Assembly: GCF_009663145.1 (NCBI RefSeq)
Contig: NZ_VKHR01000033.1
Coordinates: 22-55,823, forward strand
Direction of reading: 5' to 3'
Length of the DNA: 55,802 nt
Source: Shewanella sp. TC10
GTDB taxonomy: Bacteria > Pseudomonadota > Gammaproteobacteria > Enterobacterales > Shewanellaceae
This document shows positions 7,771 to 18,031 of this stretch, one piece after another. The position numbers were made by a program, and so were the translations under genes. Numbering within the stretch: the stretch's first letter is position 1; each line of letters begins with the position of its first letter. Below the pieces are notes generated by a model that searched no databases, was not told the origin of the DNA, and worked only from the letters and a program-made list of their open reading frames with translations.

Positions 7771-9510
7771 ATGACCACAACTTTAATCCCAAGCTCGCAA
7801 CTTGCACCGCAGTTCACCTTGCCTCAATCTCTACCAAGTACCGTATATTTAAGCCACTTATTACTTGGTCAAGAGCGCTGTGTAGATGCATTTAATTTGA
7901 TGTCAAAAGTCAAAAATCAACATCTATATCTTGCCGATTTTGCCAGCATCGATCGTGAGCTTTTCATTAAGGCCTTGGTTGGGCAAACTGATACGCCATC
8001 TGACTCATATCTGGTAGCCACTAAGAGTCAAAATGAAAATCAAGACTTTAGCTTTCGCTGGCAAACTGAACTGCCTTCGGCTAACGTCGGTACTATTGCA
8101 AACCAAAACCAATTGTTTAGCTATGTTAGCGGTCAAATTCGTCGGGCCGACTTGATTGGTAAAATGCAGAAAACCGAAAAATCTAGTCAATATAAGCCTG
8201 GTATATTAGCTTCCAATCATTTTGTTTTTATTGATGTAGAATCGCTATGGAAACGTGAAGGCCTGTGGGAATTTGTGATGCAAATTCTAGAACAAGGTCA
8301 TTATCGCATTAATAGCGAACTTGCCCCTATTCCGCTTAATTGCAAAATTATCTTTGTCGGTGCAGTCAATTTATTCACCCACTTACGCAGCGATGACAGA
8401 GTATTTTTTAAATACTTCCCATTGCTTGCTGAAGTTAATTCAGAATTAGATTTGACTAAATATTCTGAAAGTCAGTATTTACAATGGCTTGTAAGTTTAG
8501 CCAATGAATATAATGTTGAATTGGAGTTATCTTCAATCATGCCGTTATTTTGGTATAGCGCAAAGCTTACTGAGCACCAGCAACGCTTAAGTTTATCAAT
8601 GTTGCAAATAGCGCAAGTCATGACGCAGGCCAATTCATTAAAAGCAACTAAAGCAGTAACTGCTTCTTCTATATCAAAAGCCCTTGTAAATGCTAAAAAT
8701 CGTCATGACAGTTCTGAGGTTTATGCAGCACAGAGTTTTTCTGATAATTTCATTAATCTGCAAACTACAGATGAGATGATAGGCCAAATCAATGGACTCA
8801 CTGTTGTTGATACTCAAGATGCTAGTTATGGTGAGCCCGCCAGAATTACCACCACAGTGCATTATGGTGATGGTGAAGTCATCGATATTGAAAGAAAGTC
8901 GGAGTTAGGTGGCAATATACATACAAAAGGCATGATGATTTTATCTGCCTCGTTATATCGTATATTTGGTCGTGACGCGCCGTTACATCTAAATGCTAAC
9001 ATCGTTTTCGAGCAATCATATCAAGAAATTGATGGCGACAGCGCTTCCCTAGCCGAATATTGTTGCCTTATGTCATCAATTGCAGAGCAACCCATCAATC
9101 AAGCTTTTGCTGTAACTGGTGCACTTGATCAATTTGGTAATGTGCAAGCGATTGGCGGCGTGAATGAAAAAATCGAAGGCTTCTTTAATTTATGTAAAGT
9201 ACGTGGATTAAATGGTGAACATAGTGTCATTATTCCAAAAGCGAATGTGTTGCAATTAAACTTAGAACCTGAAGTTATAGAAGCCATATCCAAAGGTTTA
9301 TTTCATGTTCACGCCATAGAACATATGGATGAAGCCATTTCGTTACTCATGCAGATTTCAGCAGGTGAGCGAAATGAAGATAATGATTTTCCAGAGAAAT
9401 CTTTATATGGTTTAGTACAACAACGTCTAGAAAAAATGGCTGGTCAAGATGATGACGAGATTGAGCCATCATTTATACAAAAAATATTAATAAAATTACG
9501 GATAATTTAG
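7771..9510 (+). CDS. ycbZ: LonH/YcbZ-type Lon-family protease
   Basis: A 579-residue relative of E. coli YcbZ (LonH, 586 residues), which also precedes fabA. The N-terminal two thirds are a divergent AAA-like region with a Walker-B-like FVFIDVESLW near residue 150; I see no good Walker A P-loop. The C-terminal third is a Lon peptidase domain. The catalytic Ser is in DGDSASLAEYC, and the Lys follows in GGVNEKIEGFF, giving the Ser-Lys dyad. ATPase activity is doubtful from the missing P-loop, as in the E. coli protein. It ends with a basic tail (QKILIKLRII). Substrates are unknown. Linkage to fabA is conserved among relatives, but fabA appears to have its own promoter in the 73-bp gap. Confidence 0.85.
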   Translation: MTTTLIPSSQLAPQFTLPQSLPSTVYLSHLLLGQERCVDAFNLMSKVKNQHLYLADFASIDRELFIKALVGQTDTPSDSYLVATKSQNENQDFSFRWQTELPSANVGTIANQNQLFSYVSGQIRRADLIGKMQKTEKSSQYKPGILASNHFVFIDVESLWKREGLWEFVMQILEQGHYRINSELAPIPLNCKIIFVGAVNLFTHLRSDDRVFFKYFPLLAEVNSELDLTKYSESQYLQWLVSLANEYNVELELSSIMPLFWYSAKLTEHQQRLSLSMLQIAQVMTQANSLKATKAVTASSISKALVNAKNRHDSSEVYAAQSFSDNFINLQTTDEMIGQINGLTVVDTQDASYGEPARITTTVHYGDGEVIDIERKSELGGNIHTKGMMILSASLYRIFGRDAPLHLNANIVFEQSYQEIDGDSASLAEYCCLMSSIAEQPINQAFAVTGALDQFGNVQAIGGVNEKIEGFFNLCKVRGLNGEHSVIIPKANVLQLNLEPEVIEAISKGLFHVHAIEHMDEAISLLMQISAGERNEDNDFPEKSLYGLVQQRLEKMAGQDDDEIEPSFIQKILIKLRII

Positions 9511-9519
9511 TGATCGGAG

Positions 9520-9548
9520 TTGTTTAGCTTACACGTGTTCGCTATCTT
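9520..9548 (+). promoter_or_regulatory. fabA promoter with FabR-like operator
   Basis: TTGTTT (9520-9525), a 17-base spacer and TATCTT (9543-9548) make a plausible sigma-70 promoter. The spacer is filled by the near-perfect palindrome AGCTTACACGTGTTCGCT (9526-9543). It resembles the FabR operator of enterobacterial fabA/fabB (AGCGTACA..TGTACGCT type), so repression by unsaturated acyl thioesters through FabR is likely. The palindrome is visible; the regulator is inferred. Confidence 0.55.
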
Positions 9549-9583
9549 GTCACCCTACTCAACATCAAGTGGTAATATTTTAA

Positions 9584-10099
9584 ATGGTAAAAGCTAACAG
9601 TTTCACTAAAGAAGAGTTAATCGCATGTGGTAATGGTAACCTTTTTGCACCTAACTCACCTCGCTTACCTGTCGATAATATGTTGATGATCGACCGTATC
9701 ACTAAGATTAATGAAGACGGTGGTGAGTTCGGTAAAGGCGAAATCGTAGCTGAACTGGATATTACACCTGACTTATGGTTTTTCGATTGTCACTTTAATG
9801 GCGATCCAGTTATGCCAGGCTGTTTAGGCTTAGATGCTATGTGGCAACTCGTCGGTTTTTATCTTGGTTGGGAAGGCGCTGAAGGTAAAGGCCGTGCTTT
9901 AGGAGTCGGTGAAGTTAAATTTACTGGGCAAGTTTTACCAGAAGCTAAAAAGGTCACATATAAGTTAACCCTGAAACGTAAAATTCATCGTAAACTCGTA
10001 ATGGGCATTGCTGATGCAGTCATGGAAGTTGATGGCCGCGAGATTTACTCAGCAACAGATCTTAAAGTGGGTATTTTTACTGATACTTCTTCATTCTAA
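9584..10099 (+). CDS. fabA: FabA, 3-hydroxydecanoyl-ACP dehydratase/isomerase
   Basis: Dehydrates 3-hydroxydecanoyl-ACP and isomerises the trans-2 product to cis-3-decenoyl-ACP, the branch point of anaerobic unsaturated fatty acid synthesis. At 171 residues it matches E. coli FabA (172). The hotdog-fold active site is clear: the catalytic His is in [14 protein letters not shown] and the Asp in [11 protein letters not shown]. The neighbours lonH upstream and rmf (convergent) downstream are as in E. coli. A terminator follows at 10202-10232. Confidence 0.97.
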   Translation: MVKANSFTKEELIACGNGNLFAPNSPRLPVDNMLMIDRITKINEDGGEFGKGEIVAELDITPDLWFFDCHFNGDPVMPGCLGLDAMWQLVGFYLGWEGAEGKGRALGVGEVKFTGQVLPEAKKVTYKLTLKRKIHRKLVMGIADAVMEVDGREIYSATDLKVGIFTDTSSF

Positions 10100-10201
10100 T
10101 TAAGATAAATTTTGTGGCGATGAGTAGATTGAAAGAATCTAAAAGTAAAACCTAATCTATCGAAAAGTTCGAGCCCCACAAAACATCTATAGTATTTTCT
10201 T

Positions 10202-10233
10202 AAAAGCCCTCATATGTCTTATGAGGGCTTTTT
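10202..10233 (+). terminator. terminator after fabA
   Basis: AAAAGCCCTCATA (10202-10214), loop TGTCT, TATGAGGGCTTTT (10220-10232), followed by more T. It lies between convergent fabA and rmf and probably works in both directions. Confidence 0.85.
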
Positions 10234-10255
10234 ATATTCTTAAATCAAATTACAT

Positions 10256-10432
10256 CTATTTATTAAATAAACCGCTTAAACGGCCATCAACACCTTCACG
10301 CCACCCGCCTAACCATTGTGATTTAGAATCTAAAGTTCCATATGGACAAAGTTCTTTTGAACGTCCTGCAATTCCCGCTTGGAAACCTTTAGAAAAAGCT
10401 CTATCTAGTCGATCTCTTTTTTGTCTTTTCAT
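10256..10432 (-). CDS. rmf: RMF, ribosome modulation factor
   Basis: A small basic protein of 58 residues that binds 30S subunits near the anti-Shine-Dalgarno in stationary phase and drives 70S dimerisation into inactive 100S particles. It begins MKRQKRDRLDRAFSKGFQAG and has the diagnostic AGIAGRSKELCPYGTLDSKS and WLGGWREG, nearly identical to E. coli RMF (55 residues). I use the ATG at 10432 because GAGG lies 8 bases upstream; a GTG two codons earlier (10438) has no spacing for it. It faces fabA, as in E. coli. Confidence 0.95.
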   Translation of the reverse strand: MKRQKRDRLDRAFSKGFQAGIAGRSKELCPYGTLDSKSQWLGGWREGVDGRLSGLFNK

Positions 10433-10579
10433 TAACACATCCTCGTTTTGTTAATTAAGCCTAATTAGTCTGTACCTCACTAATGGCTTCAACATAAGAG
10501 ATAGGCGAAAATTCATACAAGATCAATGTCGATTTATGACAAATTTATGCATTTTTAATTAAGATATTGAGAAAAAAGG

Positions 10580-10616
10580 CAAAAAAAAACCGAGGAAAAA
10601 ACCTCGACTTTTTGTT
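10580..10616 (-). terminator. terminator of the rlmKL-grx-uup-DUF3466 operon
   Basis: Minus strand: CGAGG, loop TTTTTT, CCTCG, then a run of nine T. The stem is short, but the T-run is long and it begins about 16 bp after the DUF3466 stop. Confidence 0.75.
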
Positions 10617-10631
10617 CAAAAAATGCTCAGA

Positions 10632-12527
10632 CTATTTCATTTTACGACGACGTAACCAAAGTAATGGTAAACCCAATAACCATGCTAAAGAAGCTGCACC
10701 TTTACGTACATAAGGTTCATCTTCTACGAGATCAGATTCTGTACACGCTTCTTGGTTACCAGATGTAGGCTTAAGTACTACCATTCTGGTTAAGAATGAA
10801 GTAACAGGATCGCCATTACCATCGATTTCAAATAGCGGAGTGCCATTTTCACCTAAAATCAAATTCCCATCGCTATCATATTGGTATACTGGTTTACGAA
10901 CGAATGCTGTACCTACGATTGTTCCTTGTTCGTTAATACTGTTAGCTTCAACAACATAGAATTCAGCACCGTAAGTTAAAATAGAGCCATCACCATCAAT
11001 CACTTCAACTTGATGACGAGTCCACTCACCATCTTCATCTTGCTCGTAACCTTTCGATTCACACGTTAGGTTATTATTGATATTAATAAACTCGTTATCA
11101 TTCATGTTAAACAAGAAGCCCGCTTTTGGACGCGGCTTATCTTTATCATAAGTAACTTCAATGTTACCCACGACTTGACCAACATTATTGATCGCTTTTG
11201 GTTTACTAGTTAAATCCGACAATCCTTCTTGAAAATCATCAGGCACGACAATTTCAGCTGCGGGATCATTGATGTCATAGTAAAAGAATTTTTCTCTTAA
11301 ATAACCGCTGATATACTTTTGAAAGCTACCAACAACAATACCGTTATCATTAATATCATAGGCTATTGAACTGTAGACTGTGTCACTAAAGATATCAGGA
11401 TCAATCCAGTTATATTCGTATTCGCCTGTAGTGGTATTTTTCTGCCAATATGCTGCATCTTGATATAGGTCGTCTTCTTTACCATTTCGGTAAGTATGCG
11501 ATCTTCCGACGATGACATCATTGTTATTCAGCCCTAAACCTTGAGCGGTGTAATTTAACGTTGAATCTTCATCCGGCGTCAAACCCAGTGGAAGCTCAAT
11601 GATATTATCTTCAGGGATAGTATTATCAGCTTCAATCTGCCATACATGAGCACGAGTTTGATAAGAAATATTTCTTACACCATTAGATGGATATTGATCT
11701 GCTTGTACGCAAATCTCAACTGGCACAGGAAACTCAGCATCTTCATCTTGACTAGCATCAATACAACTATCAACACGATCTGAACTGAAATCGGTAATAT
11801 CTGTACTTGCATAACCCGCAACAAGGTTATTACTGTTTACTGCTGCTGCAGCTGACCAGCCACCTAGTTCAACAACAAAATCATCATCTTCACGAACATA
11901 GGTTTCATACGATGGAACTAGTTCAATTTCAGTTCCATCTTCGGTTACCGCGACTCCGCGCAATTCAAAGTCACGGTAATACCAAAACTCTTGGTCTTCA
12001 TCACTGCCTTCATAATCCATGGTTTTTTCTGGTGCAGTGTATGCGCCTACTTTGACATTACTGTCATTCATACCATAGAAAAAAGTATCCACTGAGTTAA
12101 TAATTAACTCACCTTCATCATCCACTTCAGTAGGGGCTGTGGTGCCATTAATACTAAAGAAATTTGGATTCCAAGGTGACTCAGCATCATTTTCTTCAGC
12201 AGTAAATGTATAGTTATTGGCAATAATCGGTAAAAAAACTGAATATACAATAGCTTCTTCAGGAGCAATACCATCTTCAACGTCGATAACACCATCGTCA
12301 TCTTCATCATCTACAGATAATTTTTTCTTACCTTTAGATACCCCCACCATTTCATCGTTAGCATTAACACCCAGAGCGTAGCCACGGCTGGTGCCATCGA
12401 CATTACCTTTAAGATCAAAATCTTCAATGTTTACAATTTCGTATACAGGTGCAGCATGGACACTTCCAATAGCGCCAAGCACACTCAAGGCAACGACAGA
12501 TAATGCCTTATCAAACTTCGACTTCAT
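10632..12527 (-). CDS. DUF3466 family secreted protein with C-terminal sorting tail
   Basis: A 631-residue very acidic exported protein of unknown function. A signal peptide covers the first 25 residues (ALSVVALSVLGAIGSVHA). Repeated segments with GVNANDEMVG, GMNDSNVKVG, GLNNNDVIVG, DINDNGIVVG and AINNVGQVVG are the HAF/beta-propeller-like repeats typical of DUF3466. An Asp-rich stretch, VDDEDDDGVIDVEDG, near residue 70 resembles a calcium-binding loop. The end (SLAWLLGLPLLWLRRRKMK) is one hydrophobic helix followed by arginines, the layout of GlyGly-CTERM/PEP-CTERM sorting signals, so it is probably membrane-held and then processed or anchored at the surface. It starts 25 bp after uup in the same operon. 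Confidence 0.8.
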   Translation of the reverse strand: MKSKFDKALSVVALSVLGAIGSVHAAPVYEIVNIEDFDLKGNVDGTSRGYALGVNANDEMVGVSKGKKKLSVDDEDDDGVIDVEDGIAPEEAIVYSVFLPIIANNYTFTAEENDAESPWNPNFFSINGTTAPTEVDDEGELIINSVDTFFYGMNDSNVKVGAYTAPEKTMDYEGSDEDQEFWYYRDFELRGVAVTEDGTEIELVPSYETYVREDDDFVVELGGWSAAAAVNSNNLVAGYASTDITDFSSDRVDSCIDASQDEDAEFPVPVEICVQADQYPSNGVRNISYQTRAHVWQIEADNTIPEDNIIELPLGLTPDEDSTLNYTAQGLGLNNNDVIVGRSHTYRNGKEDDLYQDAAYWQKNTTTGEYEYNWIDPDIFSDTVYSSIAYDINDNGIVVGSFQKYISGYLREKFFYYDINDPAAEIVVPDDFQEGLSDLTSKPKAINNVGQVVGNIEVTYDKDKPRPKAGFLFNMNDNEFININNNLTCESKGYEQDEDGEWTRHQVEVIDGDGSILTYGAEFYVVEANSINEQGTIVGTAFVRKPVYQYDSDGNLILGENGTPLFEIDGNGDPVTSFLTRMVVLKPTSGNQEACTESDLVEDEPYVRKGAASLAWLLGLPLLWLRRRKMK

Positions 12528-12552
12528 TTTAATTCCTATTTTTATTATGCGC

Positions 12553-14478
12553 TTACTTCAATGACTCGAGTTCTTCCCAACGTTCAAAGCAAGTGTCCAA
12601 TTCTTGTTCTTTTGTCGCCAATGCTTGCAGCACTGTATTGACAGCATCTTGTGGTTGGCTATAAAAATCAGCCGAAGCCACAGTATTTTGTAATTCTTCT
12701 ACTTCTTGTTCCAACTTCTCCATCTTACTCGGCAATTGGTCGAGTTCACGTTGAAGTTTGAACGATAATTTTTTCGGCGCGTTAGTAGCTGTTTGCTTAG
12801 GCTTTTCAGTCTTAGTTTCAACAGGCGCTGATGCTATGACAACAGATGCGGCTTCAGGTTCCTCAGAATAAAATTTAGCGCCCTGAGAAACGGCATCATT
12901 ATAGCCACCAACATATTCATGCCAGCCACCATTACCTGCAAACCACCAACTACTGGTTACGGTATTATCAATAAATTCACGGTCATGACTAACAATCAGT
13001 AATGTCCCAGCAAAATCAGTAAGCAAAGACTCTAACAATTCTAGGGTCTCAACATCAAGGTCATTGGTTGGTTCATCGAGAATAATTAAGTTTGCAGGTC
13101 TTAAAAGCAAACGAGCAAGCAACAAACGGTTTTTCTCACCGCCTGATAATGCCTTGACTGGTGTTCTTGCTCTTGCTGGAGAAAATAAAAAGTCTTGTAA
13201 ATAACTTAAGATGTGACGATCTTGTCCGTTAATCGTAACGGTACTTTTGCCATCGCCAACGTTTTCTTCAACGGTTTTTTCAGGATCAAGTGCTTCGCGG
13301 TATTGGTCAAAATAGGCAACTTCAAGCTTGGTCCCTACTTTCACTTCGCCCGATTGCGGCGTTAATTGCTCAATCAGTAACTTAATTAATGTTGATTTAC
13401 CACAACCATTAGGTCCGATTAAGGCAATTCTATCGCCACGCATTACTGTTGAACTGAAGTTTTTAACGAGATCTTTTTCAGGTAAATTGTAATTAATATT
13501 TTTGATATCAAATACTAACTTACCAGAGCGTTCAGTATCACTGACATTCATCTTGGCATTGCCTTGACGGTTCAAGCGCTCACTACGTTCACTTCTTAAT
13601 GCTTTTAACGCTCTAACGCGCCCTTCATTACGAGTTCGACGCGCTTTTACGCCTTGGCGGATCCAGGCTTCTTCTTCAGCTAGTTTTTTATCAAAGTGAG
13701 CATTTTGCTCTGCTTCAACCCGCAACCATTCTTGCTTGCCTTCTAAGTACATTTTGTAGTTACCAGGCCATGACGTCACAACGCCACGATCAAGATCAAC
13801 AATACGAGTCGCCATTCGATGAATAAAGCCACGGTCATGACTTACAAAAACAATGGCACCTTTGAAGTTAAGCAAAAATTGCTCTAACCATTCAATAGTA
13901 TCGATATCGAGGTGGTTAGTTGGTTCATCAAGTAGTAATAAGTCTGGCTCGCTCACTAACGCTCGAGCTAAGGCAACCTTACGCTGCCAACCACCCGATA
14001 ATTCGTTTAAAGGTTTATCAGGATCAAGGCCTAATAGTTCACAATTTTGTATGATACGTGAATCCAACTGCCAACCATTATTATGATCAAGAGATTCTTG
14101 CAGGCGGGTCATTTGATTGAGCATTTTCTCCATTGCATCAGGCTCAGCTGTTGCAACATCGTGAGAAAGCTGATGGTAACGCTCAAGCTGCTCACCAATT
14201 TCTTGCAGGCCTGCTGAAATATACTTATATACAGTACCTGTTTCAGCCTTAGGTGGGTCTTGCTGCAATCGACTTACTGTTACATCGGAGGCAATGTTAA
14301 ATTCACCATCATCAAGTAACACATCTCCTGATAACACTTTCATCAAGCTTGATTTACCTGCGCCATTTCGGCCAACAATACAAACACGCTCACCAGGTAA
14401 AATAGTGAAATCAGAATTTTTCAATAATGGCGTATAACCATAGGCTAACGATCCATTATTAATACGAACTAGACTCAA
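12553..14478 (-). CDS. uup: Uup, ABC-F ATPase
   Basis: A soluble 641-residue ABC-F protein with two ATPase domains and no membrane segments. ABC-F proteins act on ribosomes; E. coli Uup affects ribosome assembly and precise excision of transposons. Walker A motifs are GRNGAGKSSLM and GPNGCGKSTLI, signatures LSGGWQRKVALARAL and LSGGEKNRLLLARLL, and Walker B LLLLDEPTNHLD and LIILDEPTNDLD. The charged interdomain linker, rich in Arg (around residues 245-310), is the P-site tRNA interaction motif region. The C-terminal coiled coil (from about 560) is the DNA-binding domain typical of Uup. Its ATG overlaps the stop of the upstream glutaredoxin-like gene by 4 bp. Confidence 0.95.
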   Translation of the reverse strand: MSLVRINNGSLAYGYTPLLKNSDFTILPGERVCIVGRNGAGKSSLMKVLSGDVLLDDGEFNIASDVTVSRLQQDPPKAETGTVYKYISAGLQEIGEQLERYHQLSHDVATAEPDAMEKMLNQMTRLQESLDHNNGWQLDSRIIQNCELLGLDPDKPLNELSGGWQRKVALARALVSEPDLLLLDEPTNHLDIDTIEWLEQFLLNFKGAIVFVSHDRGFIHRMATRIVDLDRGVVTSWPGNYKMYLEGKQEWLRVEAEQNAHFDKKLAEEEAWIRQGVKARRTRNEGRVRALKALRSERSERLNRQGNAKMNVSDTERSGKLVFDIKNINYNLPEKDLVKNFSSTVMRGDRIALIGPNGCGKSTLIKLLIEQLTPQSGEVKVGTKLEVAYFDQYREALDPEKTVEENVGDGKSTVTINGQDRHILSYLQDFLFSPARARTPVKALSGGEKNRLLLARLLLRPANLIILDEPTNDLDVETLELLESLLTDFAGTLLIVSHDREFIDNTVTSSWWFAGNGGWHEYVGGYNDAVSQGAKFYSEEPEAASVVIASAPVETKTEKPKQTATNAPKKLSFKLQRELDQLPSKMEKLEQEVEELQNTVASADFYSQPQDAVNTVLQALATKEQELDTCFERWEELESLK

Positions 14479-14741
14479 ACGACGCTCCTAATAAAATCAG
14501 TTAACTGCTCGCCATCAAATGGCCAAAACAGCTCTTTGTCACCCATTACTAACACTGGAATTGAAATACCATAACGCTCAGCTAATAGATCGTCATCGCA
14601 AATATCAATATGCTCATAGCTCATGTCTAATTGTTCAACTAATGACTGAGCTAACTCACACAGATGACAACCATCTGTGTGATATAAAATGAGGCTAGAA
14701 TTTTTATTCATAGTGTTAGTTAACATATTACTACTCTGCAT
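14475..14741 (-). CDS. glutaredoxin-like thiol protein (DUF836 family)
   Basis: A small thioredoxin-fold protein of 88 residues. The N-terminal beta strand ILYHTDGCHLCELA carries a CxxC pair, and SIPVLVMG provides the cis-Pro of the fold. It likely handles thiol/disulfide exchange; the partner is unknown. In-frame ATGs at 14726 and 14711 are alternatives. The last (MNKNSSLILYH) puts the CxxC at the usual position, so the true protein may be 78 residues. It sits between rlmKL (3-bp gap) and uup (4-bp overlap), in one operon. Confidence 0.85.
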   Translation of the reverse strand: MQSSNMLTNTMNKNSSLILYHTDGCHLCELAQSLVEQLDMSYEHIDICDDDLLAERYGISIPVLVMGDKELFWPFDGEQLTDFIRSVV

Positions 14742-14744
14742 GCT

Positions 14745-16892
14745 TTAGCTGCTATAAGGCGACTTAGCGTGAGTGATTAACCATGTATTATGGATGTGTG
14801 GATTACGCTTATAATCCATTGGTAAGGTCTGATTATCAATGTTCTTAATATCCATTTTATATTGGCTTAAAAGATTGATATCCATTTTAAATTTACGTTT
14901 ATTATTCGAAAATATTATCTCGCCATTAGGGCTTAACAACTTAATCAAATCTACCAGCAAAGCGGCATGGTCACGCTGAACATCCCAGCTATCTTCCATT
15001 CTTTTTGAATTTGAGAAGGTTGGCGGGTCAATAAAAATCAAATCGAATTGTTCATTACAATCTTTAATCCATTGAATACAGTTTGCTTGTTCAAACTGGT
15101 ACTGTCTAACATTGAGGTTGTTTAACTCAAAGTTTTCTTTAGCCCAAGCAAGGTAGGTATTTGACATATCGACTGTCGTGACAGACTTAGCACCACCAAG
15201 TGCTGCATGAACTGATGCACTACCTGTGTATGAGAACAAGTTCAATACTCGTTTACCTTTAGACTTTTCACCGACTAATTTACGGGTTAAGCGATGGTCC
15301 AAGAATAAACCTGTATCTAGATATCCAGTGAGGTTTAATTTAAAGCGGGCATTATATTCTTGAGTGATAATTTCAAGTTTTTGCTCATCAATTTTTTGAT
15401 ATTGATTGGTTCCCTTTTGACGCTCACGGGTTTTTAACGTGACTAGTTCAGGGTCAATGCCTAATGCATTTGGCAGTGATAACAACACATCGGTTAAACG
15501 ACGTTTGGTTACCGCTTCAGGGATACTGGCCGGTGCTGAATACTCTTGAATAACAACATGGTCAACATATTTATCAACGGCGACGTTATATTCAGGCAAG
15601 TCAGCATCATAAATGCGGTAGCTATCTATGCCCTCTCTCTTCGCCCATTTAGTCAGCTGTTTCATATTCTTTTTAATACGATTAGCAAATGCTGGTGAAA
15701 TGTCGGCTATGTCGACACCTTCTGGCAATACAGGTGCTTCGCGGCGAGTGCTTTTTGCGTGCAGTGTATAAAGATTAAAACCACATTCAAGTGCGCCATT
15801 AAACATCTTCATTTGTTTATCAGCTTTAAGCTTTAATGCTGACAATAATTCAATGTCACTACAAAGCATGGCAATTTTCCAACCGCCGAAGTCTTTCTTA
15901 AACTTATCACCCAGCTGATAATACAGCTGAAGTAATTCAGTAATGCTACCTAAACGCTCACCGTATGGAGGGTTAGAAATAAGGAAACCGTCTGCAACTG
16001 GCGGCGTTACATTTAGTGCATCAGAGACTGAAAATTCAATTAAATCGATAACGCCGGCATTTTCAGCATTCTTTTTAGCTAAAGCGACTAAACGAGAATC
16101 AATATCTGATGCGAAGAATTTAACCGCGCAGCGAGTCTTACCTAATGAAGCTCTTGCGTGAGCTTCATCTAAGATATCTTGCCAAACGTTATCGTCATGC
16201 TGAAGCCAATGTTCAAAGCCAAACCTTGCACGTTGCAAACCTGGGGCAATATCAGCTGCCATTAATGCGGCTTCAATAACAACGGTGCCACTACCGCAAA
16301 AAGGGTCTAATAAGGTAATAGGATTTGCTTGCCAGCCACTTCGAGCTAGCATGTTTGCTGCAAGGTTTTCTTTTAGCGGCGCTTCACCTGTTGTAGAGCG
16401 GTAACCGCGTTGGTGCAGTGAAGGGCCGGAGAAGTTAATCGACATAGTCAGTTGATTATTACGGTAATGCGCATCAATTCTAAAGTCTGAATTAATTCGC
16501 TCTACGTCCGGTCTTTCTTTACCGTCATCACGAAAGCGATCAACTACCGCATCTTTGATTTTTAAAGCACCAAACTGGGTATTATTAATAAAACCGCCAG
16601 TACCATGAAAATCGATACCAAAAGTACTGTTATTAGAAAAGTGAGATGGCCAATCAACAGCATAAGCTGCGTTATATAGTTGCTCAGCAGATTCACAAGC
16701 ACCTTTATAGATAACCACGACAATGCGGCTAGCGAGTCGAGACCATAATGTAATTCGGTAGGCAAGTTCTATTGGTGCAGAAAAATACACACCAGCGACG
16801 CTTTCCTTAACATCAGTAGCACCAAACTCTTTAAGCTCATTAGATAAGCTATATTCAAAACCCTTAGGGGCAGCAGCAAAAAAATTTAACAT
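14745..16892 (-). CDS. rlmL: RlmKL, bifunctional 23S rRNA methyltransferase
   Basis: A 715-residue fusion of two SAM methyltransferases that make m2G2445 (RlmL half) and m7G2069 (RlmK half) in 23S rRNA during 50S assembly. Order: N-terminal ferredoxin-like/THUMP region (residues 1-160), RlmL Rossmann domain with [17 protein letters not shown] and the catalytic [11 protein letters not shown], then the RlmK domain with [19 protein letters not shown] and [13 protein letters not shown]. Length matches E. coli RlmKL (702). First gene of the operon. A TATAAT at 16938-16933 in the upstream gap may be its -10 element, but no good -35 is visible. Confidence 0.96.
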   Translation of the reverse strand: MLNFFAAAPKGFEYSLSNELKEFGATDVKESVAGVYFSAPIELAYRITLWSRLASRIVVVIYKGACESAEQLYNAAYAVDWPSHFSNNSTFGIDFHGTGGFINNTQFGALKIKDAVVDRFRDDGKERPDVERINSDFRIDAHYRNNQLTMSINFSGPSLHQRGYRSTTGEAPLKENLAANMLARSGWQANPITLLDPFCGSGTVVIEAALMAADIAPGLQRARFGFEHWLQHDDNVWQDILDEAHARASLGKTRCAVKFFASDIDSRLVALAKKNAENAGVIDLIEFSVSDALNVTPPVADGFLISNPPYGERLGSITELLQLYYQLGDKFKKDFGGWKIAMLCSDIELLSALKLKADKQMKMFNGALECGFNLYTLHAKSTRREAPVLPEGVDIADISPAFANRIKKNMKQLTKWAKREGIDSYRIYDADLPEYNVAVDKYVDHVVIQEYSAPASIPEAVTKRRLTDVLLSLPNALGIDPELVTLKTRERQKGTNQYQKIDEQKLEIITQEYNARFKLNLTGYLDTGLFLDHRLTRKLVGEKSKGKRVLNLFSYTGSASVHAALGGAKSVTTVDMSNTYLAWAKENFELNNLNVRQYQFEQANCIQWIKDCNEQFDLIFIDPPTFSNSKRMEDSWDVQRDHAALLVDLIKLLSPNGEIIFSNNKRKFKMDINLLSQYKMDIKNIDNQTLPMDYKRNPHIHNTWLITHAKSPYSS

Positions 16893-17236
16893 GGAATCGC
16901 AGTCATCATCTCACAGATATAATTAAGTCGGCATTATATACCTAAACCAAATCTCAAGTGTGAAAATGTCACTGAAAAGCACAAAATCTCGGTTTTTTAT
17001 CCCCTTTTTACGTTAAGCTCACTTTAATAAGTAGAAATTTAGATCACTAGAGGGGCTGATTTTGATCTCAAAATTCCAATACTGGAAATTAAAGAATACT
17101 GATAATGCTCAAAAGCCAGACAATAATCCTTCAAAATAGCGATTTGTGCTCATTAACCCAACAAACAATCATAAAAATGTCATTTCGACTTGCCAAGCAC
17201 TGTATAGGTCGTTATAGTTCGCCCCGCTTAAACGGA
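16893..17236. other. divergent promoter region, rlmKL / tRNA-fMet array
   Basis: This 344-bp gap has no ORF. It holds the presumed rlmKL promoter on the minus strand (TATAAT at 16938-16933) and the strong tRNA promoter near 17190-17218. I see nothing else in it. Confidence 0.6.
17190..17218 (+). promoter_or_regulatory. promoter of the initiator tRNA array
   Basis: TTGCCA (17190-17195), a 17-base spacer, TATAGT (17213-17218), then a GC-rich discriminator TCGCCCCGC, typical of stringently regulated stable-RNA promoters. The first tRNA starts 18 bases downstream of the -10. Confidence 0.8.
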
Positions 17237-17313
<77 letters not shown>

Positions 17314-17413
17314 ATTTTTAAAGTGAATCAAGTATTTGGACACTTTATAAAACTGCAAAGTTGATAATTAATATTTTCAACATTCTGTTTAAGCAAGATA
17401 GTTTATATTCGGA

Positions 17414-17490
<77 letters not shown>

Positions 17491-17519
17491 ATATAAAAAC
17501 TATCAATATTAAGTACGGA

Positions 17520-17596
<77 letters not shown>

Positions 17597-17624
17597 CTCA
17601 CTTAATAACATTGAAAAAATCGGA

Positions 17625-17701
<77 letters not shown>

Positions 17702-17789
17702 ATTTCTTATAAAGACCTCTTTATAAGTTGTACAGATACTGTTTCACTTCAGTTCAATACATTTCAATGGTGTTTTAAATAAATACGGA

Positions 17790-17866
<77 letters not shown>

Positions 17867-17960
17867 ATTTATAAACGCCTTCTACAAGAATATTTCCCCT
17901 ATTATTTCCAAATTTTTATTCATTCTTTTATCTATTAAAGTCCAGCAAGTAATTGTAAAT

Positions 17961-18016
17961 ACTTAGCACTTAGCACTTAGCACTTAGCACTTAGCACTTA
18001 GCACTTAGCACTTAGC
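17961..18016. repeat. heptanucleotide tandem repeat, 8 x ACTTAGC
   Basis: Eight perfect head-to-tail copies of ACTTAGC (56 bp), lying between the last tRNA-fMet and the galU terminator. A simple-sequence tract likely to vary by slippage. It lies outside any ORF. Confidence 0.95.
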
Positions 18017-18031
18017 ATCTAATTTAGATAC

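Noticed and set aside
7701..7895. 64-codon plus-strand frame before lonH
   Set aside because: Overlaps the lonH start in another frame and has no support.
10221..10454. Plus-strand frame opposite rmf
   Set aside because: Antisense shadow of a well recognised RMF gene.
17961..18016. Heptamer repeat as iteron/origin
   Set aside because: No DnaA boxes, AT-rich unwinding element or rep gene nearby.
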